From NCBI GenBank assembly GCA_037783545.1, contig JBBELK010000058.1, positions 868,001 to 932,000 on the forward strand: DNA of 64,000 nt, read 5' to 3'. How positions within the stretch are numbered: the stretch's first letter is position 1; each line of letters starts with the position of its first letter. Below are positions 10,301 to 18,613 of the stretch, piece after piece. Origin of the DNA: Henricia sp. BOLD:AAB3569. Taxonomy: Eukaryota > Echinodermata > Asteroidea > Spinulosida > Echinasteridae. The position numbers and the translations under genes are program-made. The notes beneath the pieces are model-generated. The model did not search any database. It worked only from the letters and a program-made list of their open reading frames with translations, and was not told the DNA's origin.

Positions 10301-11140
10301 TGTATACCCTCAATAAAATATCTGCGTACACCCCACAATATCCCTAACTTATTGTGAGTAGTGTACGATTTGCCTGTGTCAGTTCCAACATTTTCCGATT
10401 TCCTGGAAAAATGGCTGATCTTGTGACTCCTGAGAAATTTAAAATCCTCCTGGGTTGTCAATTATTAACAATCTGAGAGATTTTGAGATTTGCCTGATGA
10501 AGTCAGGAAATCAAGCTATTTTCCGGGTTTCTTAGTACTCCAAAATCTGTATGCACACACGGAACCGCGGATTTTCCACAGAGTTGCAAGTGTTACCACC
10601 AACAAGGCACGATCGCTAGCATTTTATTGATATTAAAAATGAATTCAGTGTAACAACCACTGAGAAAATACACCGAAAACTTTTACAGAAAAATACCGAC
10701 TGGTGGTATATGCTATGCGGAAAGCATACAACTTGCTTTGCAAAATAGTCATTGTCTCCTCGCTATCACGTAGAGGAGTCATTGCATATCATTATGACGT
10801 CATCACCCTGTTTTTCATTTTGGCCTGTTGCCGGTTGACGAACACGGTCTAGTTTTACATTTTCTCTCTAATATAAAGTCAGCAATAAAGATAAGAAAAA
10901 CGCAACTTTATCAAGTAACATTCATTTTATAAAATTACTTTTTTCCTCGCCAAGTAGCTTCAAGCTTTCAGCCCGGCTTTAAACAGCAACTTTGAATACA
11001 AATATCTATTTTGTTTTTACACAGGCACATGCAAAGATTCACGGGCAGGCCAGAGACTATACCCAAGGCGAAGACCTACTCATCGCGAGAGACGATCTGA
11101 GGAAAGCAGACTAAAACATACACAGGAAACAAATCTTTAG
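1229..11140 (+). CDS. EGFL7-like: EGFL7/EGFL8-like secreted EGF protein (six exons, 5' end outside window)
   Basis: Six exons (1229-1324, 2344-2439, 4477-4599, 5786-5847, 8170-8323, 11025-11140) join in phase 1-1-1-0-1 to an open frame of about 215 codons ending in TAG. Order: EGF, EGF, calcium-binding EGF starting DVNEC, short linker with a heptad-like stretch, a coiled coil containing SLSEQISMLEERL, then a C-T-C-K-D-S motif. Vertebrate EGFL7 has the same order and ends with SLSEQISFLEEQL followed by a C-S-C-K motif, so family assignment is firm. Family knowledge: EGFL7 is a secreted extracellular-matrix protein acting in vessel development and Notch modulation; the role in this animal is inference. 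The signal peptide and EMI domain expected in the family are not visible, so upstream exons are probably missing. Oddities: one more EGF than vertebrate EGFL7, and a basic C-terminal extension. Introns are packed with MITEs. Confidence 0.9.
1429..1546. mobile_element. TTAA-MITE family A, copy 1
   Basis: TTAA precedes AGGCACAGACTCGTCAGCAA; the right arm repeats the left in reverse (ATTGCTC end eroded). Other copies lie at 5895-6008 and 51818-51950. The arms contain GTGCCACGAAATA and its complement. Confidence 0.7.
1612..1752. mobile_element. Palindromic TTAA-MITE family B
   Basis: TTAA duplication at 1608-1611 and 1753-1756 brackets AGCTACAGA ... TCTGTAGCT. Inner arms AATGGTTTGTG repeat, making a near-complete hairpin. 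Nonautonomous; no coding. Confidence 0.75.
2344..2439 (+). CDS. EGFL7-like: EGFL7-like exon: EGF module 2
   Basis: Acceptor TTTGTAG lies just before it and donor G|GTAAAT after it. It is 96 bp, phase 1-1. It carries C-E-N-G-G-R-C, T-P-D-S-C-A-C and G-W-S-G-Q-Y-C, closely matching the preceding exon (T-P-D-T-C-S-C, G-W-Q-G-E-F-C). This suggests a tandem exon duplication. Confidence 0.9.
3011..3581. mobile_element. Harbinger-like MITE family D (CCCGGGTAA-rich), copy 1
   Basis: Many TTACCCGGGTTAA-type palindromes; the right end GGGAAAGGCCT matches the full copy at 6009-6861, while the left terminus is eroded. On the minus strand 3215-3320 encodes AQKL-KI---QRCFHV, also seen in the 6009 copy. 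Confidence 0.75.
3422..3711. repeat. Segmental duplication, copy in intron between EGF2 and cbEGF exons
   Basis: This 290-bp segment runs from inside a family D MITE, across 100 bases of non-MITE spacer, into the left end of another MITE. It recurs in the same order and orientation at 9206-9499 with only scattered differences. Confidence 0.85.
3681..4439. mobile_element. MITE with GGGGCYGTCCATAAAG ends (interrupted)
   Basis: Left end GGGGCTGTCCATAAAGTATG is the complement of right end CATACTTTATGGACGGCCCC. TTA flanks both ends, giving a TWA-type duplication. It contains the younger insertion 3880-4083. A left-end fragment recurs at 9469. Confidence 0.8.
3880..4083. mobile_element. Long-TIR MITE nested in 3681-4439
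   Basis: Arms of about 70 bases: GCCATTTTGGGAGTCAAATA ... near-complement ending CTCCCAAAATGACGT, with GCAATGTGCGTGCGCGTTGT and its complement inside. A diverged relative lies at 29176-29396. Confidence 0.75.
4477..4599 (+). CDS. EGFL7-like: EGFL7-like exon: calcium-binding EGF
   Basis: Acceptor CCTTCAG, donor A|GTAAGT; 123 bp, phase 1-1. It encodes D-V-N-E-C at the start, then a Gly-Cys, R-C-R-N, G-S-Y-T-C-S-C and a final L-S-C. The D/N-x-D/N-E and hydroxylation-type N...Y/F pattern mark a calcium-binding EGF module. It corresponds to the second EGF (DVDEC) of vertebrate EGFL7. Confidence 0.93.
4645..4981. mobile_element. MITE family E (GCCCGTCTACA ends), copy 1
   Basis: GAGCCCGTCTACATGAGCCA at the left and GGCTCGTGTAGACGGGCCT at the right; inner CCAACATG/CATGTTGG repeats. 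Same family as the well-preserved copy at 24424-24853. It sits in the intron after the cbEGF exon. Confidence 0.78.
5019..5568. mobile_element. MITE with CAATAGACCRATCCA ends
   Basis: CAATAGACCGATCCA at the left is mirrored by GGATTGGTCTATTG at the right. Internal sequence 5205-5370 is shared with 50660-50850. It occupies most of the intron before exon 5786. Confidence 0.65.
5786..5847 (+). CDS. EGFL7-like: EGFL7-like exon: linker and start of coiled coil
   Basis: Acceptor TTTTGTTGCAG, donor GAG|GTCAGT; 62 bp, phase 1 in and phase 0 out. It encodes I-C-L-T-C-S-P-E-Y then L-Q-D-K-V-N-R-L-E-E, comparable to the V-Q-R-L-Q-S-R-V segment after the EGFs of vertebrate EGFL7. The short exon is supported by phase agreement on both sides. 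Confidence 0.82.
5895..6008. mobile_element. TTAA-MITE family A, copy 2
   Basis: Contains ATTCGTGCCACGAAATACGC and the complementary arm ending GCTGACGAGCCTATGCCTTTAA. The left outer end is missing. It abuts the family D element at 6009. Confidence 0.65.
6009..6861. mobile_element. Full-length Harbinger-like MITE family D, copy 2
   Basis: AGGCCTTTTCACAC at the left and GGGAAAAGGCCT at the right, with TTA target duplication at 6006-6008 and 6862-6864. CCCGGGTAA palindromes lie near both ends. An inverted full-length relative is at 46910-47778. A TWA duplication is typical of PIF/Harbinger. Confidence 0.82.
6917..7390. mobile_element. MITE family J (GTTTACACTCG ends), copy 1
   Basis: ACCGCGTTTACACTCGAATC at the left mirrors AATCAAGTGTAAACGGGGT at the right; GGCAAAGG repeats lie inside each arm. 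A second copy at 54748-55214 and a fragment at 43371-43457 share the interior. Confidence 0.8.
7392..7622 (+). mobile_element. tRNA-derived SINE, copy 1
   Basis: Box A TAGCTCAATTGGTAGGG and box B GGTTTGAATCC in tRNA spacing (7478-7545), preceded and followed by sequence shared with 33928-34170 (minus) and ending in an A-rich tail. It is not a functional tRNA gene because the acceptor stem is not closed by eye. Confidence 0.75.
8170..8323 (+). CDS. EGFL7-like: EGFL7-like exon: C-terminal coiled coil
   Basis: Acceptor GGTAAATAG, donor T|GTAAGT; 154 bp, phase 0 in and 1 out. It encodes about 51 residues ending in L-S-E-Q-I-S-M-L-E-E-R-L-E-D, nearly identical to the most conserved coiled-coil segment of EGFL7 proteins. 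This is the strongest single piece of evidence for the family call. Confidence 0.93.
8946..9200 (-). repeat. Dispersed repeat Z, inverted copy, with TGTGATTGGTGGCGATTT motif
   Basis: 9035-9200 is the reverse complement of the repeat at 9610-9803 (TTTCCAATATACGCTCG end). The upstream CAGTCACACCG motif with TGTGATTTCTGGATCGTGTG recurs directly at 9550. Confidence 0.65.
9206..9499. repeat. Segmental duplication, copy in intron before last exon
   Basis: Same composite as 3422-3711: partial family D MITE, spacer with TTCTTCTTTTTCTTTTGCA, and the first 30 bases of the GGGGCCGTCCATAAAG MITE. Confidence 0.85.
9610..9803 (+). repeat. Dispersed repeat Z, direct copy
   Basis: TTGGAAATTTGTACACAGGG through CTTTACTGTGGAAAGACCCA. 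Near-identical copies at 45935-46125 and 53810-53997. No terminal inverted repeat is obvious, so the class is unknown. Confidence 0.75.
9804..11024. other. Intron remainder, no assigned element
   Basis: GATCG/CGATC-rich palindromic stretch at 9830-10140, probably an eroded MITE, then AT-rich sequence. No splice-bounded open frames seen. Confidence 0.5.
11025..11140 (+). CDS. EGFL7-like: EGFL7-like last coding exon with basic tail
   Basis: Acceptor TTTTTACACAG; the reading frame stays open to TAG at 11138. Joined to the previous exon it makes C-T-C-K-D-S, matching the C-terminal C-S-C-K motif of the family. About 31 further residues follow, rich in Arg and Glu, which vertebrate EGFL7 lacks. 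I see no clear AATAAA signal in the next 150 bases. Confidence 0.85.
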
Positions 11141-11456
11141 TTGATTTATTTTCATTTTCTTTAAGAAATATTATTATTATTTGTTGGATTTATTTTTTCT
11201 ACGTTTTGTTATACTTTTGGGTAGGCTTGTGCCATTATCAAATTTTACCGTCGCGACGTGAAGACATTTATCACATGGCTAAATTGTTATGTTATGACTT
11301 CAAGAAAAAAATCAAAAGCACACTGTAAATGTTTTTAAAAAATGAAAAGAATTGTACAGCGACATTGTACACTTACAATTTTATATTGTTGAATCTTGAT
11401 TTTTTGATATCTCAAAATCTTGGACAATACAGGGTGTCCCAAAAATGTCTAAGACC

Positions 11457-11926
11457 CTCACTAGAGAAATCGCTTCATTCGACGATGATTCGACGAAGAG
11501 TTTTCCTGATGTGAACGCACGCCTCTTCATTCGACGATGATTAGAATCGCTTCATTCGATGAAGCAAATAGCTTCATTTGATGAAGACATCGCTTCATTC
11601 GATGAAGCAAATTTGTAATGAGAACACTCCCTCGTTCGACGAAGCAATTCGGCAGGCCTGGTTGCACAAGCGCGTTGTGTGTCAAGCGCCCAGCAAGTGA
11701 AGCGTTGTTTTTGACGCGCCACTGGAAAACCACACAGCACGTCTAGATGCGCATGTACGACCTCCCACAGCTTCATTCGATCTTCGTTAGCAGTCGCTTA
11801 TAATATGTACGGTACCAATCTTCATTCGATCTTCGTTCGATCTTCATTAAGACAGATGTGAATGCACACTTCATTAACTAACGATGATTAACTAATCTTC
11901 GTCGAACGAAGCGATTTCTCTAGTGA
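11457..11926. mobile_element. TTCGTTCGA-rich palindromic insertion
   Basis: CTCACTAGAGAAATCGCTTC and its exact complement bound the segment. The interior is made of CTTCATTCGATGAAG-type units. Related fragments lie at 14960-15000 and 40013-40120. Confidence 0.75.
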
Positions 11927-12197
11927 GAACGGGGTCTAGGTCAAACCTGGCAACCTCAGAATCTCTATTTCCACGGATCCTGATAGGGAATCTTTTTACA
12001 TGAAAAACAGTTTATTTGCATAAAAATCAGTCATGCAAATCAAACAAAATGACATTTTTGGTGAAGCAAGGTCAGCCCTCAACTAGGAGAAGAGAACGAC
12101 TATTGACTAATCCTAAACTTGGTGGCCAGTTCTTGTCGTCAAATAATCAGATCTGGTTCATGAACTAGGGAGTGATCGACTTTGTTGCACCAAAAAT

Positions 12198-12640
12198 CAG
12201 TGTTGTAGTCGAGTCACCAATATTGAGTCCGAGTCTCGAGTCACTAGCTCCGAGTCACGAGCCACGAGCCACGAGCCACTTTCCTCGAGTCACTTGTTCG
12301 CCAAATTAATGAAACTGAATCTGCTATATTTCGTTCACACAATATGTGAAATGACGACGTACTCGTGCGTTCCTTGCTAGCCTGTTGGGGCAGTGTACAT
12401 ATTCATGCATCGGACTGTTTTTCCAAAGAATCCTGCATTAAGCGGGCAAATAAATATATTTTTATCTTTTTTTGAAATATGTGACTCATGAGTCACGAAT
12501 CACCATGTTCGAGTCCGAGTCATCATTGCCGAGTCCGAGTCCGAGTCATTTTCTAATGTGACTCGAGTCGAGTCCGATTCACGAAAATTGTGACTCGAGT
12601 CTGGTCCGATCGAGTCCTGGACTGGAGAACTACAACACTG
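12198..12640. mobile_element. hAT-like MITE rich in GAGTC motifs
   Basis: CAGTGTTGTAGTCGAGTC at the left, CTACAACACTG at the right. An 8-bp duplication, CCAAAAAT and CAAAAAAT with one difference, flanks it. The interior is repeated GAGTC/CGAGT. It is nested in 11430-12728. Confidence 0.85.
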
Positions 12641-12728
12641 CAAAAAATGACATGACTTTTGATGCAATGAAACTGTTTTTCATGTAAAATATTCTTGGTT
12701 AATGATCTGATTTTGTTTAGACACCCTG

Positions 12729-13640
12729 TATATCAAAAATTCAACATTGCGATATTTGATATTGTCTATTGGCACATGTTTACTTTTGAGTGATATTTTT
12801 AAAACTGCACAGGGTCTGTTACAATCTCTCTCATAAAAGTGCCTCTAAGCACTAAATACTATACTTTTAATGGGGTCATTGTTTTACTAAAAGTATGTTA
12901 TGTCAGTTTTTAAAAATGTATTTAAGGCATATGCTTTCTGTCTTTTATTTTTACCCACTGCACATGAAAATTGACATGATGTGCCTTTCTTTAATACTTT
13001 TTTTACAGTGTAACATATTACTGTATTTTTCTGCTGTGAATGTAGTTAATCCCAATCCAGACAGGCCGTTAGACACCTCCAGGTTTTCTTCAGTTTTGTG
13101 ATGATCATCTGGTAACTAAGTATAAACATGGGTATGTTGAGACGGGGGTTCGCTAGAGCTAAAGTGAGTTAGTCCAAAATGCCCTCCCGTTCAAACGGTG
13201 ATGATAACTCCGGAGCTACAGTTTCAGAGGAGCTATATAAAATGTGGTCAAATTTGATAGCATTTTAACATTGGCCAGATGCCACAGAGCGAAGTCAGTT
13301 GCGTTCAGTCAGTAAAAATAACGGTGGAGCTACATGTAAGTCATAAAAGAAACCCCACTGTGCTGAAAGTGGGGCTAGCCCACAAATTTTGGGGGCTAAA
13401 TTTGGGGAGGGCTAGCCCCAGAGGTGGAGCTAAATGTGGAAAACTATTTTGTCTATTCACACACCGGGCATGTACATACAGTGGAGCATAATTAAAGGCA
13501 GAACACATGATTGGTAAACCGTTGCAAACGGTTTTATCTCCTTGTGTGATTGAAAATATGCATGATTAAAACCAACCTGAGCAAAAACCAGCTTCGTACT
13601 TTGTCTAACTTTTGAGAAAACGGTCAAAAAAGGCTTCACG
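12729..13640. other. No recognisable feature
   Basis: AT-rich sequence between the Tc1-like element and the next repeat. Open frames here are short, lack splice context and show no known domain. Confidence 0.5.
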
Positions 13641-13649
13641 GTCACTTCG

Positions 13650-13905
13650 CCCCCAAAACCATTTCGCCCTGAACGACAGGGGCAAGGTGGCTTTTGGGGT
13701 GAAGTGATTCAGGGCGAACAGTGAATTTTCGTTTCATGAGACGAAAAATAATTGTTTACTCATTTATTAAAAACTATAGCACTTTAGACAAAACCATTTC
13801 AGGGGAAGTTTACTACCGTCATCATGTTTATATTGTGTAAGTTATGTGTAAATCTGTGAACATTTCTGATTTTCGAGATTACCAATGATGTGTTCTAACC
13901 GTTTA
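13650..13905 (+). repeat. Dispersed repeat with TCATGAGACGAAAAATAATT, copy 1
   Basis: Shared with 31029-31230, including GGGGAAGTTTACTACCGTCA and TTTCTGATTTTCGAGATTAC. Class unknown. Confidence 0.7.
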
Positions 13906-14461
13906 ATAGAAAAAAAGAGAGATTTTTTTTGGAAAAATATAGATTGAGGATGGGAGTCTAGTGGAGCATCACACAATTTGGAGTTCCGGGTGTATGTACA
14001 TATGGCACGGTTCTCTCAAAATGTGCTTACACATTTCTCTATTTTGTATTGAAAACTATATTATGTATGTATTTCCGCTAAAACTAAGAAGAAAGAAATG
14101 TGGTCACCACAGTCACTTGATTTTTAAATGCCCTATGTATCATTTTACAGATTCGTGGAATAAGAGTGTATAACATATCTAAGGAAGAATGTTGGTAAAC
14201 TAGCCTGAAGAAATTTTAGCTACTTAGATGCATCAATGCTTCAGAAAACCTTGAAAATCTATATATGGATTTTGTGTACAAGTGAATGGTAAAAAAGTCC
14301 ACAGGACTGTGCACAGGACTTTGTCAATTTCCAGCATGAATGCATTTTGGACGGAAATAAATTCATGTGGTGTTTGTTACCATTGCTATCAACACTTTGA
14401 GTAATGGTAGGGGGAGGGGAGGAGGGGGTACCCTCTGCTACATATCGTGCTGCATATGGTC

Positions 14462-14511
14462 GTTCAAAGGACTCTAGTCGACTATAGTTAACTATAGTCG
14501 CTTGAACGAAC
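14462..14511. repeat. Palindrome CGACTATAGTTAACTATAGTCG
   Basis: Near-perfect palindrome flanked by GTTCAA and TTGAAC; possibly a minimal MITE or a solo end. The surrounding 13906-15019 holds nothing else recognisable. Confidence 0.55.
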
Positions 14512-15019
14512 TTGGCCTATGTTTTAAGTCTATTGCACATTTACTAATAACTTCATTGCTTTCTCCGTGCCCAACGTCACAAACCTTCACATGTACTGAG
14601 GGACACTTTTAAAAAAAATGTAGCCTTTATTGATACATTAATTTTGAATTTCCATTTCTAACTTTTTGCTGATTTTCTTTACTTTGTGAATTGAGTCATA
14701 TGATAGGGATAAGTGGATTTCTGTATCGAATCTGAAATGGGCACTTAAGTTACCTGGTGGCGTACATGTAAGTGGACATTTTTACAGTTGTGTACATTTT
14801 CAGTTTTATTATTTCTTTTTATCAGTTAACATGTAAATAAATACTCTCTGCTGTATAATACAATTGTATAAAGAATGATTCCCTGTGCAAATTAAATTTG
14901 TATCATGGTCTTTGCAAAAATGGTTTTGGATCGTGTTGTACTTTGTGGACCTATTTACATCAGGGAAATCGCTTCGTTTTATGAAGATTAGTTCATCATC
15001 GTTTAAGCATGCACACATG

Positions 15020-15366
15020 ATGCCGTGGCCGAGTTTGGGGTACCGTGGCCGAGTGGTTTGGGTAATTGACTCGCAATCATGGGTGTTCGAATCCGGCTGC
15101 GGTACCTGTGCCATTGGGCAAGGTACTCGACCACACTTGCTCCATCCTTCGGAAGGGATGTAAAGCCGTTGGTCCAGTGTGTTGGGTAATGGTAAGATCC
15201 CAGAGCATTCTTTCGTGATCACGAAGAGCAAGGGGTTTCCCCGGTGTCTCTGGCCATTTCTAATTCTTCGTGGGTTTCCTCAGGCTTGCGAGTGACAGTG
15301 CAATGAGCACTATTGAGGAATCCTTGGTATGAATACCAGAAAGCCTTAATAATAATAATAATAACA
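15020..15366 (+). mobile_element. tRNA-headed core SINE with (AAT)n tail
   Basis: tRNA head with GGCCGAGTGG and box B GTTCGAATCC, then GGGCAAGGTACTC, then CCTTCGGAAGGGATGTAAAG, ending in AATAATAATAATAAT. The order is that of SINEs with a conserved core domain, possibly the Nin type; subfamily not verified. Inverted relatives: 48176-48552 and 63600-63812. Confidence 0.82.
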
Positions 15367-15380
15367 AACATCTCGCTTAA

Positions 15381-15739
15381 AGGAGTGTGACCAGATCACT
15401 TTTTTTTTACCCATAACTCCCCGGGACTAATTACCTTATGTGTCATGAGATTTTTATATCATAACATCCGTTATATTTTTCTGATTACGAAACTGAAACT
15501 CCCGCACTTTTAAGCCGCATATTTCCGAGGATATCGTCGAAAATCCACCGATTATTTGTAAACTAATTTTCCAGTATCAACGTTTATCCACTGAAAGCCG
15601 ACTCGATAGTTTTGTTTTTTTACTGTAAATCGCGAATGTTTTCGGGTTTTTGGGACATGGGAGGTGTGTATGAGAGTTACTTGACAATATTGGTAAGTTA
15701 CATCGAAAACTATTTTCCAGAAACTCTGGTCATGCTCCT
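15381..15739. mobile_element. TTAA-MITE with AGGAGYRTGACCAGA ends
   Basis: TTAA flanks AGGAGTGTGACCAGA at the left and TCTGGTCATGCTCCT at the right. A relative ends at 27778, and an internal fragment lies at 55330-55450. A TTAA target with these ends suggests Kolobok- or piggyBac-mobilised DNA. Confidence 0.78.
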
Positions 15740-15743
15740 TTAA

Positions 15744-16494
15744 TTGAAGGTAAAACAAAGATCAGTATTGTTCACATCAAATAACCGCTCACGAAGATTG
15801 AATAAGTTACCACTATCTCGTTATGTGTTGAACAAAGAGATCTTACTGCAGACTTGTTTTGTCAAATTATTCTAAAACTGTTCGTCAAAAAAAACATTTT
15901 GTTTCCATTCATCAAGCAATTTTAATTTGTCAAATTAAGAACCGTGCCTTCATATTAGGAAATCTCTTCAAATAGTTTTCAAATAAAGTAATTTCTCTGA
16001 GGTGATTTGGAGGGATTTGGCAACATCCGAATAATTTGTCAATGGTCAATACAGCAGTGCTAGTTTGTTGAATGATTTCCTTTTCTGTTTATGCCATGCT
16101 GCTGGAGTATTGTATGATAGCGTTGTTTGGCATACTACTAGCACTCAGCCTTTTTGTGAATTCACAGAGATGACAGAGTACCACTGGAGTTGGAATCACA
16201 ACACAAACTCGCTTTCTGGCATGATTTTCGAGAGACTTTTATTCTGCACCTCTTCACTGTGTACAACATCCAAAACCGAGGAACATTTCTCCTGGTATGC
16301 CAGTTATCTGACAGGGTGGTTTTCAGCCGAAGTGTGACGTGTTGCCTTGGCAATTGGCTCTAAACTTTAATCATGGCCAACGGAAAAAGTACCATCACAG
16401 GGACATGGTTCAGTGATTTTTAGTTGAGAGCCACGATTTTTCATAGGGTGCCAACCGCACCCCCCCCCAACCCCCTCCCTCCCCCCACCCCCCA
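15744..16494. other. No recognisable gene
   Basis: AT-rich flank, then a C-rich tract at 16460-16495. A 90-codon open frame at 16065-16337 has no splice context or recognisable domain. Confidence 0.4.
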
Positions 16495-17526
16495 ACTCGT
16501 GCGCATGCTCAGGCCGTTGGACGGTCGTTTATACAACCCAGTTTGGGACAGGAATTTGGTCAAAGTGTGGTCCAAACGTCGGCAAATTTGGAAGTCAAGA
16601 AATTTTCCGACGGACTTCAAATTTTGCATGCTCCAAATATTCTGCACTTGTCCTGAAAAATTGACAGACTTTCGCCCGAAAATGGCCGAGAAATTTCAGG
16701 ATGTAGAGAAAACTGGGTTCGGGCTTCCTGACTGCTCCGCTAACCGTGGCTGTCTGTACACTCTTCTTTGGTGTACTCCTGACTCGTGCGCATGCTCAGG
16801 CCGTTGGACGGTCGTTGACACACCCCAGTTTGGGACAGGAATTTGGTCAAAGTGTGGTCCAAACGTCGGCAAATTTGGAAGTCAAGAAATTTTCCGACGA
16901 ACTTCAAATTTTGCATGCTCCAAACAGTCTATATTCCGCACTTGTCCTGAAAAATTGACAGACTACCGCCGGGAAATGGCCGAGAAATTTCAGAGTTTTG
17001 GGAAAACTGGGTTGGGGCTTCCTGACTGCTCCGCTAACCGTACGTGGCTGTCTGTACACTCTTCTTTGGTGTACCCCTGACTCGTGCGCATGCTCAGGCC
17101 GTTGAACGGTCGTTGACACACTCCAGTTTGGGACAGGAATTTGGTCAAAGTGTGGTCCAAACGTCGGCAAATTTGGAGGTCGAAAAATTTTCCGACGAAC
17201 TTCAAATTTTGCATGCTCCAAGCACTCTATATTGCACACTTGTCCTAAAAAATTGACAGACTTTCGCCGGGAAATGGCAGAGAAATTTCAGAGTTTAGGG
17301 AAAACTGGGTTGGGGCTTCCTGACTGCTCCCGCAACCCGTGGCTGTCTGTACACTCCTCTTTGGTGTACTCCTGACTCGTGCGCATGCTCAGTCCTGGGG
17401 GGCGGTCGGGTTGGCGTACGGGTTCTTTCCTCGCCTTTCACCTCTGGGGTCCCGGGTTCGAATCCGGGGCGTGTATGTGGATTGGGTTTGCAGTCCCTAC
17501 TTGACCGCGTGGGTTTTCCCCTGGGG

Positions 17527-18613
17527 CAGGGTTCGACTTAGAAAAAAAATTTTACATGCACTGGTGCATGTAGACTAAAAAAGTTACATGCACAGAGCAA
17601 CTTTTACATGCACGAAAAAATTGTGCACACATCTCATAAAAAAAAAGAGTATTATTTATGTATTCGCTGTTTTGTTCAATAAAATGCATTTGTTGTACTT
17701 GTACAGTCCCTATTGTTAATTTCATCAAGGATATATAATAAAACTTCAAAAGTTTGACACCCTTACATTTACCTGGTTTTAGAAGTCACTATCGCATACC
17801 TGCCAACATTGCCGAGTAAAAAACAAAATCGGACTGTAGTGAAACTTGCAACGTTCGAGTTGACCTAGTACTGCACCACAGATATCCATGTACTGCACCT
17901 GTTTTCATGTACACAATACATGCGGCGCGGGGGAGTCAGGTCAAGTCGACCGTTTCGATTGTTCCGATTTTCAACACTTTTAACACTTAACAATCGGAAC
18001 AAATACGATAAAATCGGACTAGTTGGCAGCTAGGTATGCTATCGGATGATTCACAATATCGCACGAAAGTGTCTGAATGATCTGAATACAGTGCATTGGA
18101 AATGATCATCTGCGATCGCTACACACACTAGTCATGCACGTGTTTGTATGTGTACATGCACAACATACAGCGGTGGCCAAGAGGGGTATACCCAATTGCT
18201 CAATTGCGATACCCCCTAGTGTTTTTCTAGTCGTTTTTATGCTACGTGCTCACGCGCTGTATTGCTTGGATGGTGAATTGCATGTACCCTGAACATATAG
18301 ACGAAGGAAGTGTTTAGAAAACGGCCACACTCACGTCTACGCACACAGCGGTACAGTCTTGGCAATATGTACCGTGATAGCGCTGGTTGATCGATCGATC
18401 GTCTGATCGTGCGTTGCGTGTACGGTACAGGTACGGTGCGTGCGTTGTGACAAGTTGGTCTATGGCTGGTTCAACGTGGGGAAATATACCAGGTACGTAA
18501 TTGGGCCTAAAAAAAGTACGTGCACGGTGTGCACGTAAATACAAATCCTTACATGCACAGGTAAAAAAGTACATGCACCAGTGCATGCGTGCACCCGTCT
18601 AAGTCGAACACTG
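17527..18613. mobile_element. Nonautonomous hAT element inside the SINE
   Basis: CAGGGTTCGACTTAGA at the left, TCTAAGTCGAACACTG at the right, and a perfect 8-bp duplication CCCTGGGG at 17519-17526 and 18614-18621. Subterminal TACATGCAC repeats occur at both ends. No transposase frame. Contains 17795-18038. Confidence 0.92.
17795..18038. mobile_element. Small hAT-like MITE inside the larger hAT
   Basis: CATACCTGCCAACATT at the left and AGTTGGCAGCTAGGTATG at the right, flanked by a perfect 6-bp duplication CTATCG. Ends and duplication length match the element at 38732-39469. Confidence 0.85.

Larger units (their letters stand above)
11430..12728. mobile_element. Tc1/mariner-like element with two insertions
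   Basis: CAGGGTGTCCC at the left and GACACCCTG at the right, each flanked by TA. CAGGGTGTC-type ends with a TA duplication are typical of mariner-like elements. No transposase frame survives. It is interrupted by 11457-11926 and 12198-12640. Confidence 0.75.

Noticed and set aside
14809..15231. 140-codon minus-strand frame
   Set aside because: Overlaps the SINE at 15020-15366 and has no coding signals.
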